Assembly (NCBI RefSeq): GCF_019511525.1
Contig: NZ_JAEUAT010000013.1
Coordinates: 112,501 to 176,500, forward strand
Direction: 5' to 3'
DNA from: Rhizobium cauense
Lineage (GTDB): Bacteria > Pseudomonadota > Alphaproteobacteria > Rhizobiales > Rhizobiaceae
Length of the DNA stretch: 64,000 nucleotides
A program made the position numbers and the translations under genes. Positions within the stretch are counted from its first letter, which is position 1, and each line of letters opens with the position of its first letter. Below, piece after piece: positions 25,942 through 35,070 of this stretch. Below the pieces are notes generated by a model, which was not told where the DNA came from, ran no database searches, and saw only the letters and a list, made by a program, of their open reading frames with translations.

Positions 25942-27504
25942 TCAACCTTTCCGTTGTTTTGGACCGCTGCGCGTAAGGACGACAATGACCGCCGCCGTTA
26001 GGACGACGACGCCCATGACATAGAACGCGTCGGAGATCGCCATTATGAACGACTGCTGGGCTATCAGGTTTGCGAGGACGATCTCGGCCTGATGGCGAGC
26101 GTAAGCGGCGGTGCCTGCGCCGTGCTGCAGAAAGTAGGCTTGCATGTTGGTGAGAAACTCGCCGACCGTGTAGCCGTAAGGCGTGACCGATTGTCCGATG
26201 ATGTTAGAATGGTACTCCTCCCGTCTCGTGATAACGGTGGCGAGCACGGCCGTTCCCACGGCGCCGCCCAGGCTTCGCATCATGTTGAACAGCCCAGATG
26301 CCGCGGCGGCATGTTCCTTGGGCATGCCGACCATGGCGATCGAAACGAGCGGAGCGATGAGGATCGCCTGCCCGATTGCGCGGACGATGTTGGTCATCAT
26401 GAATTCGCTGCCGCCGTCGTTGAAGCTCAGGTGGGTGTTAAGCAGGCAGCTTGCTGCGAAGATCGCCAAGCCTGTGCAGACAATCGCCCGGTAGTCGAAA
26501 TAGCGCTGCAGGATGGGGACGAGCGGTATGATCAGAAGCTGAGGCATGCCCGCCCATGCAAGGACGATACCGGTCTGTTCGGCGTTGTATCCCTGCACTT
26601 CGGTCAGGTAGGCCGGTAGAACGTAAATGGATCCGAACAGTGCAAAGCCTACGAGGACGTTCGCAAGCGTGCCCAGGCCGAAATTGCGCATCCGGAGCAA
26701 CCGAAGCTGCACGGCAGGTTTTTGAACGCGGAGTTCGATGAATACAAACACCGTCAGGCAGAACCCCGAGAGTATGGAAAGATGGACAATATGGGTGGAT
26801 CCGAACCAGCCGTCCTGGTTGCCTTCGTCCAGAACTGTCTGTAGCGCCCCCAGCCCGATCGCCATGAAAGCGATGCCGAGCCAGTCCCCCTCCTTCAGGA
26901 GCGGCAAATTCATCTCGCGCCGTTCGAGCGTGGGATGAAGCAGCGCAAACATTATTGCGCCAGGTATTAGGTTGATGAAGAAGATATACTGCCAGCCGTA
27001 ATTTTCGGTGAGATAGCCGCCGATCGTGGGGCCGATCGCTGGACCGAAGGTTGCCGTAAGGGCGAAGGCGGCGAGCCCCACCGGCTGTTGACGCAGCGGG
27101 ATGGTTGTCAACACTCGCGTGAAGGCCATTGGAATCATCACCCCTCCGGTGAAACCTTGAAGCCCCCGGAGGACGATCATCTCTGTAAGATTCGAGGCGA
27201 AGGCGCACCCTACGGAAAAGATGAGGAATAGCCCCAGGCAGCCAAGCAGGAACCTTCGGAAAGAGAAGATCCGGCTGAAAAAATCGGTCAGCGGGATCAT
27301 GATGATCTCGCCGATCAGGTACGAGGTGGAAATCCAAGTTCCGTTTTCGGATCCAGTCCCGATGCCTCCCTCGATCTCGGGCAGCGAGGAGTTGGTGACC
27401 TGAATGTCGAGGACGGCAATCAGCGCGCCAATCATGCATCCGGCCACCGAGATCCAGTCTCGGAGGCTCGCGCTTCCTTTCGCCGCTCCGACAGCGCTGG
27501 TCAT
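25942..27504 (-). CDS. emrB: DHA2-family multidrug efflux permease (EmrB type)
   Basis: A 520-residue protein with 14 predicted transmembrane helices, as in DHA2 MFS pumps. Motif A-like TDFFSRIFSFRRFLLG follows helix 2, and motif C-like GPAIGPTIGGYL is in helix 5. LDIQVTNSSLPEI in helix 1 is the family's proton-relay segment. It exports lipophilic drugs or acids by proton antiport, working with the EmrA adaptor whose gene overlaps its start by 4 nt. An outer-membrane factor is not encoded nearby. Confidence 0.93.
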   Translation of the reverse strand: MTSAVGAAKGSASLRDWISVAGCMIGALIAVLDIQVTNSSLPEIEGGIGTGSENGTWISTSYLIGEIIMIPLTDFFSRIFSFRRFLLGCLGLFLIFSVGCAFASNLTEMIVLRGLQGFTGGVMIPMAFTRVLTTIPLRQQPVGLAAFALTATFGPAIGPTIGGYLTENYGWQYIFFINLIPGAIMFALLHPTLERREMNLPLLKEGDWLGIAFMAIGLGALQTVLDEGNQDGWFGSTHIVHLSILSGFCLTVFVFIELRVQKPAVQLRLLRMRNFGLGTLANVLVGFALFGSIYVLPAYLTEVQGYNAEQTGIVLAWAGMPQLLIIPLVPILQRYFDYRAIVCTGLAIFAASCLLNTHLSFNDGGSEFMMTNIVRAIGQAILIAPLVSIAMVGMPKEHAAAASGLFNMMRSLGGAVGTAVLATVITRREEYHSNIIGQSVTPYGYTVGEFLTNMQAYFLQHGAGTAAYARHQAEIVLANLIAQQSFIMAISDAFYVMGVVVLTAAVIVVLTRSGPKQRKG

Positions 27505-28682
27505 GGCCGGGAGACTCCGTCCTTCCCGACGGACTGCCCGGGTCTGTCATCAGACACGACCTTGATGGTTGCCGTCACCGACATGCCCGGAAGAAGTCGG
27601 CCTGCAAGCGGATCGCCTCTGTCGATGCTGATCTTGACGGGGACACGCTGCACAATCTTTGTGAAGTTGCCGGTCGCATTGTCCGGAGGAAGGAGTGAAA
27701 ACTCCTGTCCGCTCGCTGGCGCAATGCTGTTGACGTAGCCGCGGATCGGCCTGTCCGCGAATGCATCCACGTCGATCTCGACTGGCTGGCCCGACCTTAT
27801 TCTGGCCAACTGGGTCTCCTTGAAATTGGCCACCACGTAGGCCGCGGTGACGGGCACCACCGCCATGAGCTGCTGCCCCGGTTGCGCGAATAGGCCTACC
27901 CTGGCCATCCTCGAGCCGATAACGCCGTTGGTCGGAGCTCGCAGCGTCGTATAGCCTAGATTTAGCTGCGCTTGCGCGAGCGCTGCACGGTTGTGGGCCA
28001 ATGTCGCCTTGGCCTCCGCCAGCCCGGCTTGTAGGGTATCCACTTGCTTTGTGGCGGCCTCGAGCGCTGCCTGATCCCGGGCAACGATGGCTTCGCTCGA
28101 ATCTGCCTGGGCTAGCGTCTGCTGCGCCTCCTGCAAGGAGCCGGAACCGCTTTTCTGCAGCGCCCCGAACCTCTCCCTATTCTGCTGGGCGTAGACGTCG
28201 GAGGCCTGGTCGGTTCTTAGCGTGGCTTGAGCTTCTTCGATTAGCGCGCTCTGCTCACTCAGTTGAGCGGTGATCTGCGAGATGTTCGCTTCTGCTTGAG
28301 CGACATCGGCCTTCGCTTGATTCAATGCGTCCTGATAGCCACGGGGATCGATCGTCGCCAAGACGTCGCCTGCCCTCACCGCCTGGTTGTCGTTGACAAA
28401 GACGTTGTCGATGTAACCCGCGACCTGTGGTGCGATCGGAATGATGTCCGCCTGCACGTAGGCGTCGTCGGTTGATTCCTCGAGTCGCCATACCGTCCAA
28501 TACTGCCACACCGCATATCCCGCCAGCCCTGCGACGACAAGCAGCGCCGCTCCGTAGAACGGGGCCCTCGACCTCTTGGGACCGTTGCTGCCTTCGCCGT
28601 CAGACTGCCCAACGGCGGAAGACTCCGGACTTGGTGCAGGCGCCTGCTGCCGAAAACTGTGAACCCGATCGATGACGCCCAT
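27501..28682 (-). CDS. emrA: HlyD-family membrane fusion protein (EmrA type)
   Basis: A 393-residue periplasmic adaptor. One transmembrane anchor lies at about residues 41-61 (FYGAALLVVAGLAGYAVWQYW). Then come the biotinyl-lipoyl half (YVQADIIPIAPQVAGYIDNVFVNDNQAVRAGDVLATID), a long coiled-coil hairpin (residues 110-240, rich in Ala/Gln/Glu), and the second lipoyl half (LRAPTNGVIG). The ATG at 28682 follows GAGG. It connects EmrB with an outer-membrane channel. First gene of emrA-emrB-yeaO. Confidence 0.93.
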   Translation of the reverse strand: MGVIDRVHSFRQQAPAPSPESSAVGQSDGEGSNGPKRSRAPFYGAALLVVAGLAGYAVWQYWTVWRLEESTDDAYVQADIIPIAPQVAGYIDNVFVNDNQAVRAGDVLATIDPRGYQDALNQAKADVAQAEANISQITAQLSEQSALIEEAQATLRTDQASDVYAQQNRERFGALQKSGSGSLQEAQQTLAQADSSEAIVARDQAALEAATKQVDTLQAGLAEAKATLAHNRAALAQAQLNLGYTTLRAPTNGVIGSRMARVGLFAQPGQQLMAVVPVTAAYVVANFKETQLARIRSGQPVEIDVDAFADRPIRGYVNSIAPASGQEFSLLPPDNATGNFTKIVQRVPVKISIDRGDPLAGRLLPGMSVTATIKVVSDDRPGQSVGKDGVSRP

Positions 28683-28761
28683 GATGACCTCGCGTCCATG
28701 CTGGATCTTGGCGCCGGGCTTTGGCTTCGAGAGCGAAGCTCACCAACGCACAATGTTGCCC

Positions 28762-28783
28762 GCGGCCTTGCGAACCAGGCCGC
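28762..28783 (-). terminator. Terminator-like hairpin after the DUF992 gene
   Basis: A 7-bp stem (GCGGCCT / AGGCCGC) with an 8-nt loop stands between the DUF992 stop and the emrA start. There is no U-tract. Confidence 0.45.
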
Positions 28784-28792
28784 CTGAGAGAC

Positions 28793-29269
28793 CTACTTGG
28801 ATGCTCGAAGTGTCAGGGAAGTCACGCCCACCGCGATGTTCACGCCCTCCTCTGCCTTTACGGAGATTGGCTGGAGGGAAATCGTGCCGTTCAGGCCGCC
28901 GACGAGAACATCGGCTCCCAGTCCGATGCCAACCGCCACGTCGGCAGTCACACCGGAATAGGTTCCCGCCAGTGCGGCCCTGTCCTTGTTGGTTGGCGCG
29001 TAGACAAGCCAGGCCATCTTGGCGGCCTTTATTCTGCCGATGTCGATGCCGAACTCATCGATCCTTCCTGAGTATTGCTCGGTTGGACCTCCGGCAGAGG
29101 GTCTGAACGTGCAGCGTGCCTCCTGCTGGGCACCGATGATCACGCCGACGCCGGCCGCGACGTCGCAGTCTAACGACCCTACTTCAATGCGTTCGGCCGC
29201 GTTCGAGGGGGCGATAGAAGCTATCGAGATGGCCGCCAGCGAGGCGGAGAAAATGAGAACTTTGAACAT
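28793..29269 (-). CDS. DUF992 exported protein
   Basis: A 158-residue protein with a signal peptide (cleavage after SNA, about residue 25) and the DUF992 pattern EVGSLDCDVAAGVGVIIGAQQEARCTF, then glycine- and alanine-rich beta structure. Two conserved cysteines may form a disulfide. The ATG at 29269 is preferred because AAAGG is 7 nt away; an ATG two codons earlier is too close. DUF992 is largely an alphaproteobacterial family of unknown function. Confidence 0.8.
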   Translation of the reverse strand: MFKVLIFSASLAAISIASIAPSNAAERIEVGSLDCDVAAGVGVIIGAQQEARCTFRPSAGGPTEQYSGRIDEFGIDIGRIKAAKMAWLVYAPTNKDRAALAGTYSGVTADVAVGIGLGADVLVGGLNGTISLQPISVKAEEGVNIAVGVTSLTLRASK

Positions 29270-29315
29270 TGTCATACCTTTGAGTTGTTTTGTTCAATCG
29301 CTAAATGTGGCGGCT

Positions 29316-29831
29316 TTAGCGGCGCGTCGCTTCGAAAAGGAACCAGGTGCGGCGCTCGGCTTGATCGATCCAATTCTCGACCAGACTCGTGGTGGCGGCG
29401 TCGTCGTAGTCGGAGGCAAGCACATGCACCTCGCGCAGGACCGCAACGAGCTGCTCGTTGTCATCCCTCAGTTCCGCCAGCATGTCCTCGGGCGTTACAA
29501 ATTCAGCGTCGTTGTCGAGAAGCCGCTGCAGCCGCGATGCATGACCTAACGAGCGAAGAGTGGTTCCGCCGATCTTTCGGGCCCGTTCTGCAATGTCGTC
29601 CGTCATCGCGAATATCTGCTCGCCCTGCTCATCTAACATAAGGTGGTAGTCGCGAAAATGCGGGCCAGACATGTGCCAGTGGAAGTTCTTTGTCTTGAAG
29701 TAGAGAGCGAAGACATCGGCAAGGAGAGCCGTCAGGGCTGCCGCGACGTCCGTTGTGGCGTTTGTTGACAGGTCGGTGGGGGTGGCGAGCGCTGAGCGTT
29801 CGATCTTCGTGAGGGAGTTGTTGTTGGTCAA
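29316..29831 (-). CDS. dps: Dps-family DNA protection / ferritin-like protein
   Basis: A 171-residue ferritin-like protein. The inter-subunit ferroxidase site is clear: FKTKNFHWHMSGPHFRDYHLMLDEQGEQIF, with the conserved His, His, Asp and Glu. The start is a TTG at 29831, 7 nt after AAGGAA, giving MTNNNSLTKIERSAL; an upstream GTG has no site. Dps oxidises Fe(II) with peroxide and stores iron in a 12-mer, protecting DNA. Single gene, divergent from the FNT channel. Confidence 0.9.
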   Translation of the reverse strand: MTNNNSLTKIERSALATPTDLSTNATTDVAAALTALLADVFALYFKTKNFHWHMSGPHFRDYHLMLDEQGEQIFAMTDDIAERARKIGGTTLRSLGHASRLQRLLDNDAEFVTPEDMLAELRDDNEQLVAVLREVHVLASDYDDAATTSLVENWIDQAERRTWFLFEATRR

Positions 29832-30149
29832 GACGAAATTCCTTGGGTAGGTGGCGGACTGAAAGGCGGCCACGGCTAAGATTGCGGGTTGTCGAGGTAT
29901 CAGCGTACCGCCTGTCGACTGGGTGCCGCTGACAATGGTGCCAGCCTATGCCGCCCGCGGCGCCGCGGATATTCACTGCTAGGTCAGTCTGTCTTGTACC
30001 TACGTACAGGCGGGATTAAGCGGTGGCTCCCTTGCTGGACGCAGGGGCGACATCGACGAAATGCCGGGTGAACGCACACCAACGTGTAGTAACCAACCGA
30101 AGCAGCGGCCGGTAGTTTTGCATCAGCACGCATCACGGAGCCCCGCGCC

Positions 30150-30995
30150 ATGTACGCCGACACCATTGCAAACTTCGCAGTCGCCGGCGCGGAAAAGGCC
30201 CACGCCGTCCGACACAATTTCATCGCGTTCCTCATCGGGGCAGTGATGGCAGGCGCCTACATCGGCTTCGGCGACATCATCATGTTCACAGTTGCCGCCC
30301 ACGTCGACCCGGCGTGGATCCATCTTGTTATGGGTGTTGTTTTCTCGTCAGCTCTTACGATCGTCGTGTTCGCCGGATCTGAGCTTTTCACCGGAACAGC
30401 CATGTATATGCCGCTCGCGGTGTTGTCAGGTCGATCAGGAGTCTACGACATGTTTGCAGTCTGGGTATCGTCGTGGGTGGGCAACCTGCTCGGCGCAATC
30501 CTTTTGGCTTCGCTGTTCCATCTTGCGGGTGGAGGCGTGCTTCTGGGTGACGGCAGTTCGGAGTTTTTTTCGGTCGTCACAGCCAAGATGGCCGCCGCCC
30601 CGGAACAACTATTTGCACGTGGAATTTTATGTAACTGGCTAGTCTGTCTAGCAATTTGGATGGCGGCGCGCACTGATAACGCTGCAGCGAAGGTCATGTT
30701 GATCTTCTGGCCGATCACCATTTTTGTAGCCGCGGGTTATGAGCATTCCGTGGCGAACATGTTCACCTTCGCCATGGCTCTACTGGGCGAACACCCCGCT
30801 ACTGTTTCCTTGACGGGTGCGGCCCACAATCTGCTCTGGGTCACCGCCGGCAATCTTGTTGGCGGTTCCATCTTCGTGGCGGCTGGCTACTGGATGCAGG
30901 CGCGCAACGATGGTCATGTTTCCTTTACGCCCGTAGCCACGAAGAGCGAGACGGTTTCTCTAGGAGAACCGACCCATGATCAAGCGACCAAGTAG
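30150..30995 (+). CDS. Formate/nitrite channel (FNT family)
   Basis: A 281-residue pentameric-channel subunit with six transmembrane helices. The conserved central-pore His is in GYEHSVANM near residue 198, and the FNT helix-break loops GFGDIIMFTVAAHV and GSELFTGTAMYM are visible. The ATG at 30150 follows GGAG. It could carry formate, nitrite or related anions. NirC and FocA cannot be separated by eye, and no nitrite reductase or pyruvate-formate lyase lies nearby. The formate dehydrogenase at 53 kb is a possible metabolic partner. Confidence 0.88.
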   Translation: MYADTIANFAVAGAEKAHAVRHNFIAFLIGAVMAGAYIGFGDIIMFTVAAHVDPAWIHLVMGVVFSSALTIVVFAGSELFTGTAMYMPLAVLSGRSGVYDMFAVWVSSWVGNLLGAILLASLFHLAGGGVLLGDGSSEFFSVVTAKMAAAPEQLFARGILCNWLVCLAIWMAARTDNAAAKVMLIFWPITIFVAAGYEHSVANMFTFAMALLGEHPATVSLTGAAHNLLWVTAGNLVGGSIFVAAGYWMQARNDGHVSFTPVATKSETVSLGEPTHDQATK

Positions 30996-31081
30996 GTTTT
31001 GCACGTAAGCCGCAACTGCACACCCCAGTCGAACAGCCCGTCGCGGAAGTGACTAGGCAAGCCAAGTCATAGGAGAAAGCC

Positions 31082-31282
31082 ATGAGCGAGATGTTGACTC
31101 GAAGCGAACTCGACCAACGCATAGCCGACGTCGAAGAGAACCTCCGGGTTCTCATTGAGTTAGCAGCAGCAGTGAGTGGTCCAGCGGATGAGGAACTGGC
31201 CAATGACAGAATTCAAGAGCAGCAGGTCCTTTTGGACCGCCTGATCTTGCGTCGGGCATCTCTTGAATTTGACGAGGATTAA
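31082..31282 (+). CDS. Small helical hypothetical protein
   Basis: A 66-residue acidic protein, almost wholly helical and probably coiled coil (EENLRVLIELAAAVSG, RIQEQQVLLDRLILRRASLE). The ATG at 31082 has an AGGAGA site at good distance. It follows the FNT gene by 86 nt and may be co-transcribed. No family recognised. Confidence 0.6.
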   Translation: MSEMLTRSELDQRIADVEENLRVLIELAAAVSGPADEELANDRIQEQQVLLDRLILRRASLEFDED

Positions 31283-31957
31283 AAAACAAGCCGGATCGCT
31301 ATAGGCTACATCGGCATACCCTCGACGTCGTTCTGCCGAAGCATCCGCAGGCTTCCTCGCCGCTGTGTGCAGCATCCCCGCGTCTGTAGAAGCGATGGGT
31401 CGTGATGGCGCCACGGGGCCATCAAGCTGCAAGGCTAGCGACCGCTGCCTGCGAAGGAGTGAAGACTGAGCTGAAGAATATAGGTGCGCTCCTGCTCTGC
31501 ATCAAAACGGAGGGATACCTCGGAGAGCAAGGACAGGAGACGGGAGTGGGTGGACCGAGCTTCTATTGCACATCCGCTTCAACGCCCACTGAGGTGACGA
31601 CGTGTGGAAGCCCGGAACTTTGGGCGAAGGACCTCGCCATGAATTGCATCTACATTTCTGGTGCGGGCCAATGTTGAAAAATCGGTTCGCAAGCGCCTGC
31701 TCGGAGTGCAGCGCAGGAGGCTCTACCAGCGCAACGGTTGTGGTGACGCCACGGGATGCTTGAATTTCGGTCTACGAGCAGCGGCTCCATGAGATCCGCG
31801 AGATCGATTTCCGACCTGAGTGTCGCGACCCGATAGGAACGCACCATTTCCGTCCGACAGTTCGCGTCGAGAAGCGAGCTCGTCTCCAACTCGGGGAGCA
31901 ATGCAGCAAGTGTTTCGGAGCTGTCGAGCTCCGAAACACGCGTTGTTCGCGGCAGCT
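31283..31957. other. About 670 bp without an assignable gene
   Basis: Short frames occur on both strands (for example minus 31901-31650, with VRSYRVATLRSEIDLADLMEPLL), but none has a convincing start or family, so this may be decayed coding sequence. Confidence 0.35.
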
Positions 31958-32431
31958 TTAAAGTCCTAGGTCGGACAGACCAGGATGGCCCTGTGGCCTC
32001 GGACCGCTTCTATCCCAGTGGTACTTTCGTTCGTCGCTTTTGATGGGCAGATCGTTAATGGAGGCGATCCGGCGCTGCATCAGGCCATTGGGCGCGAATT
32101 CCCAATTCTCGTTTCCATATGACCGAAACCAGTTTCCGGCGTCGTCGTGCCATTCGTAGGCGAAGCGGACGGCAATGCGATTGTCCGTGAACGCCCACAA
32201 TTCCTTTATCAGCCGATATTCCAGTTCCCGGGCCCACTTGCGCTGAAGAAACTCTACGATGTCCGCTCGACCCGTTACGAATTCGGCTCGATTTCGCCAT
32301 ACGGAATCCGGAGTGTAGACCAAGGAAACCCGTTCCGGATCGCAGCTATTCCAGCCATCCTCGGCACCGCGGACTTTCTGCCTGGCGGTTTCCAGAGTGA
32401 AGGGAGGAAGTGGGGGACGATTTTCACTCAT
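31958..32431 (-). CDS. NTF2-like protein, DUF1348 type
   Basis: A 157-residue cytoplasmic NTF2-fold protein. DGWNSCDPERVSLVYTPDSVWRNR, GRADIVEFLQRKWARELEYRLIKELWAF and NRIAVRFAYEWHDDAGNWFRSYGNENWEF are the DUF1348 blocks. The ATG at 32431 follows AAAGGAAAG. It lies 70 nt downstream of an SDR gene on the same strand and probably belongs to that operon. Ligand and reaction unknown. Confidence 0.85.
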   Translation of the reverse strand: MSENRPPLPPFTLETARQKVRGAEDGWNSCDPERVSLVYTPDSVWRNRAEFVTGRADIVEFLQRKWARELEYRLIKELWAFTDNRIAVRFAYEWHDDAGNWFRSYGNENWEFAPNGLMQRRIASINDLPIKSDERKYHWDRSGPRPQGHPGLSDLGL

Positions 32432-32501
32432 CTGCTTTCCTTTGCAGTTGGAGACAATGACTCGGAGACGGCCGTCTGACTAGCGTGGGCCGAGAGGGTG
32501 C

Positions 32502-33332
32502 TTATGGCCTGTAGTCTGTCGAGATGCTCAGCGAGCGCCATTTGGCATCGGAGGCGCAAAGCGCCCGCATATGCGCACCGACAAGCTCGACGGCGTCCGA
32601 ACCCAGGAGCAAGTGCAGTGGCGGATTGCTCATCCCCGCCACCTCAAGAATGACCTGCGCCGCCTTTTCCGGATCGCCTGGTTGCTTTCCCGTTATGTCG
32701 CGAACGTGCCTCGCGACGGCTCCCACGGTGTCATCGTAGGCGGGCTGTGTCGGGGCTATTCGCATGGACGAGCCTGCCCAATCTGTCCTGAACGCACCCG
32801 GCTCGATTATACTGACCTTGATCCCCAACGGTGCGACCTCGTGGTAGAGCACCTCTGAGAATCCGGAGACAGCGAACTTTGCGGCTTGATAAGCGCACAG
32901 GCCAGCGACGCCGAACCGACCGCCGACCGAAGACAACTGAATGATATGACCAGATCCTTGGCTCCGCATAACCGGAAGCGCCGCTTTCGTGACGTTAACG
33001 ACTCCCCAGAAGTTGGTTTCGATCTGAGCCCGAAAATCCTCGGCCCGGATGTCTTCGATCGAGGCGATGTTGCCGTACCCGGCGTTATTCACGACGACAT
33101 CCAGTCGACCATATGCGGCTTGGGCGATAGCTATCGCACGATGGGCAGCGTCCGCGTCTCTGACGTCCAGGCTGAACGCCAGCACGTTATCTCCGAACTG
33201 ATCGGTCAGGTCGGACAGGTCCTCAGCGCTCCGTGCCGTCGCCAGAAGCTTGTCGCCTGCGCGGAGGACCGCCCGTGACAGCGAGTGTCCGAGTCCTCGG
33301 GAGCAACCGGTTATCAGCCAGGTTCGTGTCAT
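32502..33332 (-). CDS. Short-chain dehydrogenase/reductase
   Basis: A 276-residue classical SDR. The nucleotide-binding TGCSRGLG is at residues 8-15, then NNAG (about 86-89), the catalytic Ser in IQLSSVGG and the YxxxK motif in YQAAK near 155-159. Its overall pattern is close to the second SDR at 62.6 kb in this window. The ATG at 33332 follows GGAG and overlaps the stop of an aldehyde-dehydrogenase remnant by 4 nt. Oxidises or reduces an alcohol/ketone with NAD(P)(H); substrate unknown. Confidence 0.9.
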   Translation of the reverse strand: MTRTWLITGCSRGLGHSLSRAVLRAGDKLLATARSAEDLSDLTDQFGDNVLAFSLDVRDADAAHRAIAIAQAAYGRLDVVVNNAGYGNIASIEDIRAEDFRAQIETNFWGVVNVTKAALPVMRSQGSGHIIQLSSVGGRFGVAGLCAYQAAKFAVSGFSEVLYHEVAPLGIKVSIIEPGAFRTDWAGSSMRIAPTQPAYDDTVGAVARHVRDITGKQPGDPEKAAQVILEVAGMSNPPLHLLLGSDAVELVGAHMRALCASDAKWRSLSISTDYRP

Positions 33333-33532
33333 CCGATTATCTCCGTCTTGGGCTCGAGGAACGCTTCGAGACCGACTCCGAATTCCCGTCCTACTCCCGA
33401 CTGCTTGACGCCGCCGAACGGAGCGAGCAGGTCGGGCCGGATGGCGTTGATCAGGACGCTCCCGCGCGCGAGTGACGTGACCGCCCCGTCGATGTAGGCG
33501 CTGTCGATTAGCCTCATGGCAGCCCCCAACAC
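33329..33532 (-). pseudogene. C-terminal remnant of an aldehyde dehydrogenase
   Basis: The 67-residue frame ends in PFGGVKQSGVGREFGVGLEAFLEPKTEII, broken here only for description at PFGGVKQSG and GREFG, the last conserved block of aldehyde dehydrogenases. The preceding GSVLINA is the usual segment before it. The roughly 400 residues with the nucleotide fold and catalytic Cys/Glu are missing, so the gene is a truncated relic left between two SDR genes. Confidence 0.85.
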
Positions 33533-34327
33533 CTAGAACGCCGACCGGATCGCGCCGCCATCCACGCGGATCGTCGCCCCGCTGATGTAGTCGGCATGTT
33601 CGCTCGCAAGGAATGCGACAGCAGCGGCGATCTCATCGGGACGGCCTAGTCGGCCGACGTCATTGGGCACCATGTCCCTTACCGAGTTTCGTTCGATCTC
33701 GTCCCAGGAGCCACCCCAGCCTCTCTCTGGCGCGATCTCCTCAAAGAATGCACGAACCGCCGGCACGAGGATCGCGCCGGGAGCAACGATGTTGGAGGTG
33801 ACACCTGTATCCCGTAGCTCGCGAGCCAAAGAGACTGCCAGATTATGCCGGGCAGCAAGCGAGGCGCTATAGTCTGGAAGGCCGGATAGCGGTTGCCCAG
33901 CGAGACCGCCGCCTATCTGTATCACGCGCCCCCACCCGCGTTCGCGCATGGGCGGCACGAATCGTTCGACCATCCGTACTCCGGAGAGAACATTCACGTC
34001 GTAAGTCCTTGCCCATTCACGCGGGGTTGCGGTCTCCCAACTCAGATGACGATATGCTCCCGCATTATTGACGAGAATATCGACATCGCCGCCCACTCGC
34101 TGTCTTACGGCGTCGGCACCAGCGTCAGTGGAGAGGTCACCCACCGCGAAATCGGCCTCCTGTCCCATACCCGCGATCGCATATGCGATGGACCGGGCAC
34201 GCGACTCGTCACGGCCATGTACAACGACCGCCGCACCCTCGGCGGCAAGCATCTTCACAATGGCCTCTCCGAGTCCCGCCGTAGAGCCGGTGACCAATGC
34301 TCGCTTTCCCTCGAGTTTGAGATCCAT
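33533..34327 (-). CDS. Short-chain dehydrogenase/reductase
   Basis: A 264-residue SDR of the FabG-like type. TGSTAGLGEAI (residues 14-24) binds the cofactor, NNAGAYRHL is the structural motif, IQIGGGLAG holds the usual Ser position as Gly, and YSASLAARHN replaces the YxxxK lysine with Leu-Ala, so the catalytic Ser and Lys both look altered. The C-terminal block ISGATIRVDGG is typical. The ATG at 34327 follows GAGG. Activity is therefore uncertain despite a complete fold. Confidence 0.82.
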   Translation of the reverse strand: MDLKLEGKRALVTGSTAGLGEAIVKMLAAEGAAVVVHGRDESRARSIAYAIAGMGQEADFAVGDLSTDAGADAVRQRVGGDVDILVNNAGAYRHLSWETATPREWARTYDVNVLSGVRMVERFVPPMRERGWGRVIQIGGGLAGQPLSGLPDYSASLAARHNLAVSLARELRDTGVTSNIVAPGAILVPAVRAFFEEIAPERGWGGSWDEIERNSVRDMVPNDVGRLGRPDEIAAAVAFLASEHADYISGATIRVDGGAIRSAF

Positions 34328-34451
34328 GACATCCTCACACTGGTCTTGCGATGTGCACTCTTGGCCGCGAGAAGCGTTCAGAACCTCGCCGCCGTGACGC
34401 ATCGCCGCTGAAAGATCGTTGGATTGGTCGCTCGCACCTATTGCCGGGGCC

Positions 34452-34486
34452 GCTGGCTCGCATCGCTGGCTGCGATGCGAGCCAGC
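34452..34486. terminator. Perfect 15-bp hairpin
   Basis: Stem GCTGGCTCGCATCGC pairs perfectly with its complement across a 5-nt loop. It starts 9 nt after the stop of the minus-strand gene at 34495. No U-tract is present, so termination is plausible but unproven. Confidence 0.55.
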
Positions 34487-34494
34487 TCAGGCAA

Positions 34495-34851
34495 CTATTT
34501 AATGAAGAATGTCATGCTGCCATCCGCAGCCTGCTGGGCGTTGACAACATTGTTGACGCTGATGCCCTTCGCTTCGAGCTTCTTGGTCAGCGCCTTGTTC
34601 GCCTTGATCGAGGCCTGGATGTTCTTGACACCCTCTGCGGTGCGCGGTGGTACGCCGTCCTGCGGATCGGGCTGGACCTTCTGGTTCTGGTAGTCGTTGA
34701 GGTACTTGACGTCGAAAGGCTGGTTGAACGTGACAAGTGTACGTTCGATTTCCGGACCGTCGTTCATGGTGAGACTGTCGGCGTAGCTGGTGCCGGCGAT
34801 CGCCATCGACGAGATGAGAGCGGCGGCGGCGAAATTGAATGCGCGGTTCAT
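34495..34851 (-). CDS. Small exported hypothetical protein
   Basis: A 118-residue protein with a clear signal peptide (AAAALISSMAIAGTSYA, cleavage near residue 24). The mature part is hydrophilic, with TLVTFNQPFDVKYLNDYQNQKV and a C-terminal helix of alternating Lys/Ala. AAGGAA precedes the ATG at 34851. Similar small periplasmic proteins occur in rhizobia, to my knowledge without function. Confidence 0.7.
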   Translation of the reverse strand: MNRAFNFAAAALISSMAIAGTSYADSLTMNDGPEIERTLVTFNQPFDVKYLNDYQNQKVQPDPQDGVPPRTAEGVKNIQASIKANKALTKKLEAKGISVNNVVNAQQAADGSMTFFIK

Positions 34852-35070
34852 GGTAAATTTCCTTATACCGATCTACACGAAGCCAAAGATCAGGCGCCGT
34901 GGGGTTAACTGGGCGCGCGCTCTAGTTCTGGAGCAGGCAGAAGGATAATATTCGTCGGTCCACCGCGAGAAAATTCGACCTAGGTAACTGGCACATACTC
35001 CGTTGGTCTCGGTGTCCGTGGATGGAAGGGCTATTGCAATTATCCGGGCCGCTCGAACTTCACTGCGAGA

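Noticed and set aside
26438..27550. Second long frame on the emrB strand
   Set aside because: Arg/His-rich shadow of emrB; the 14-helix protein in the other frame explains the region.
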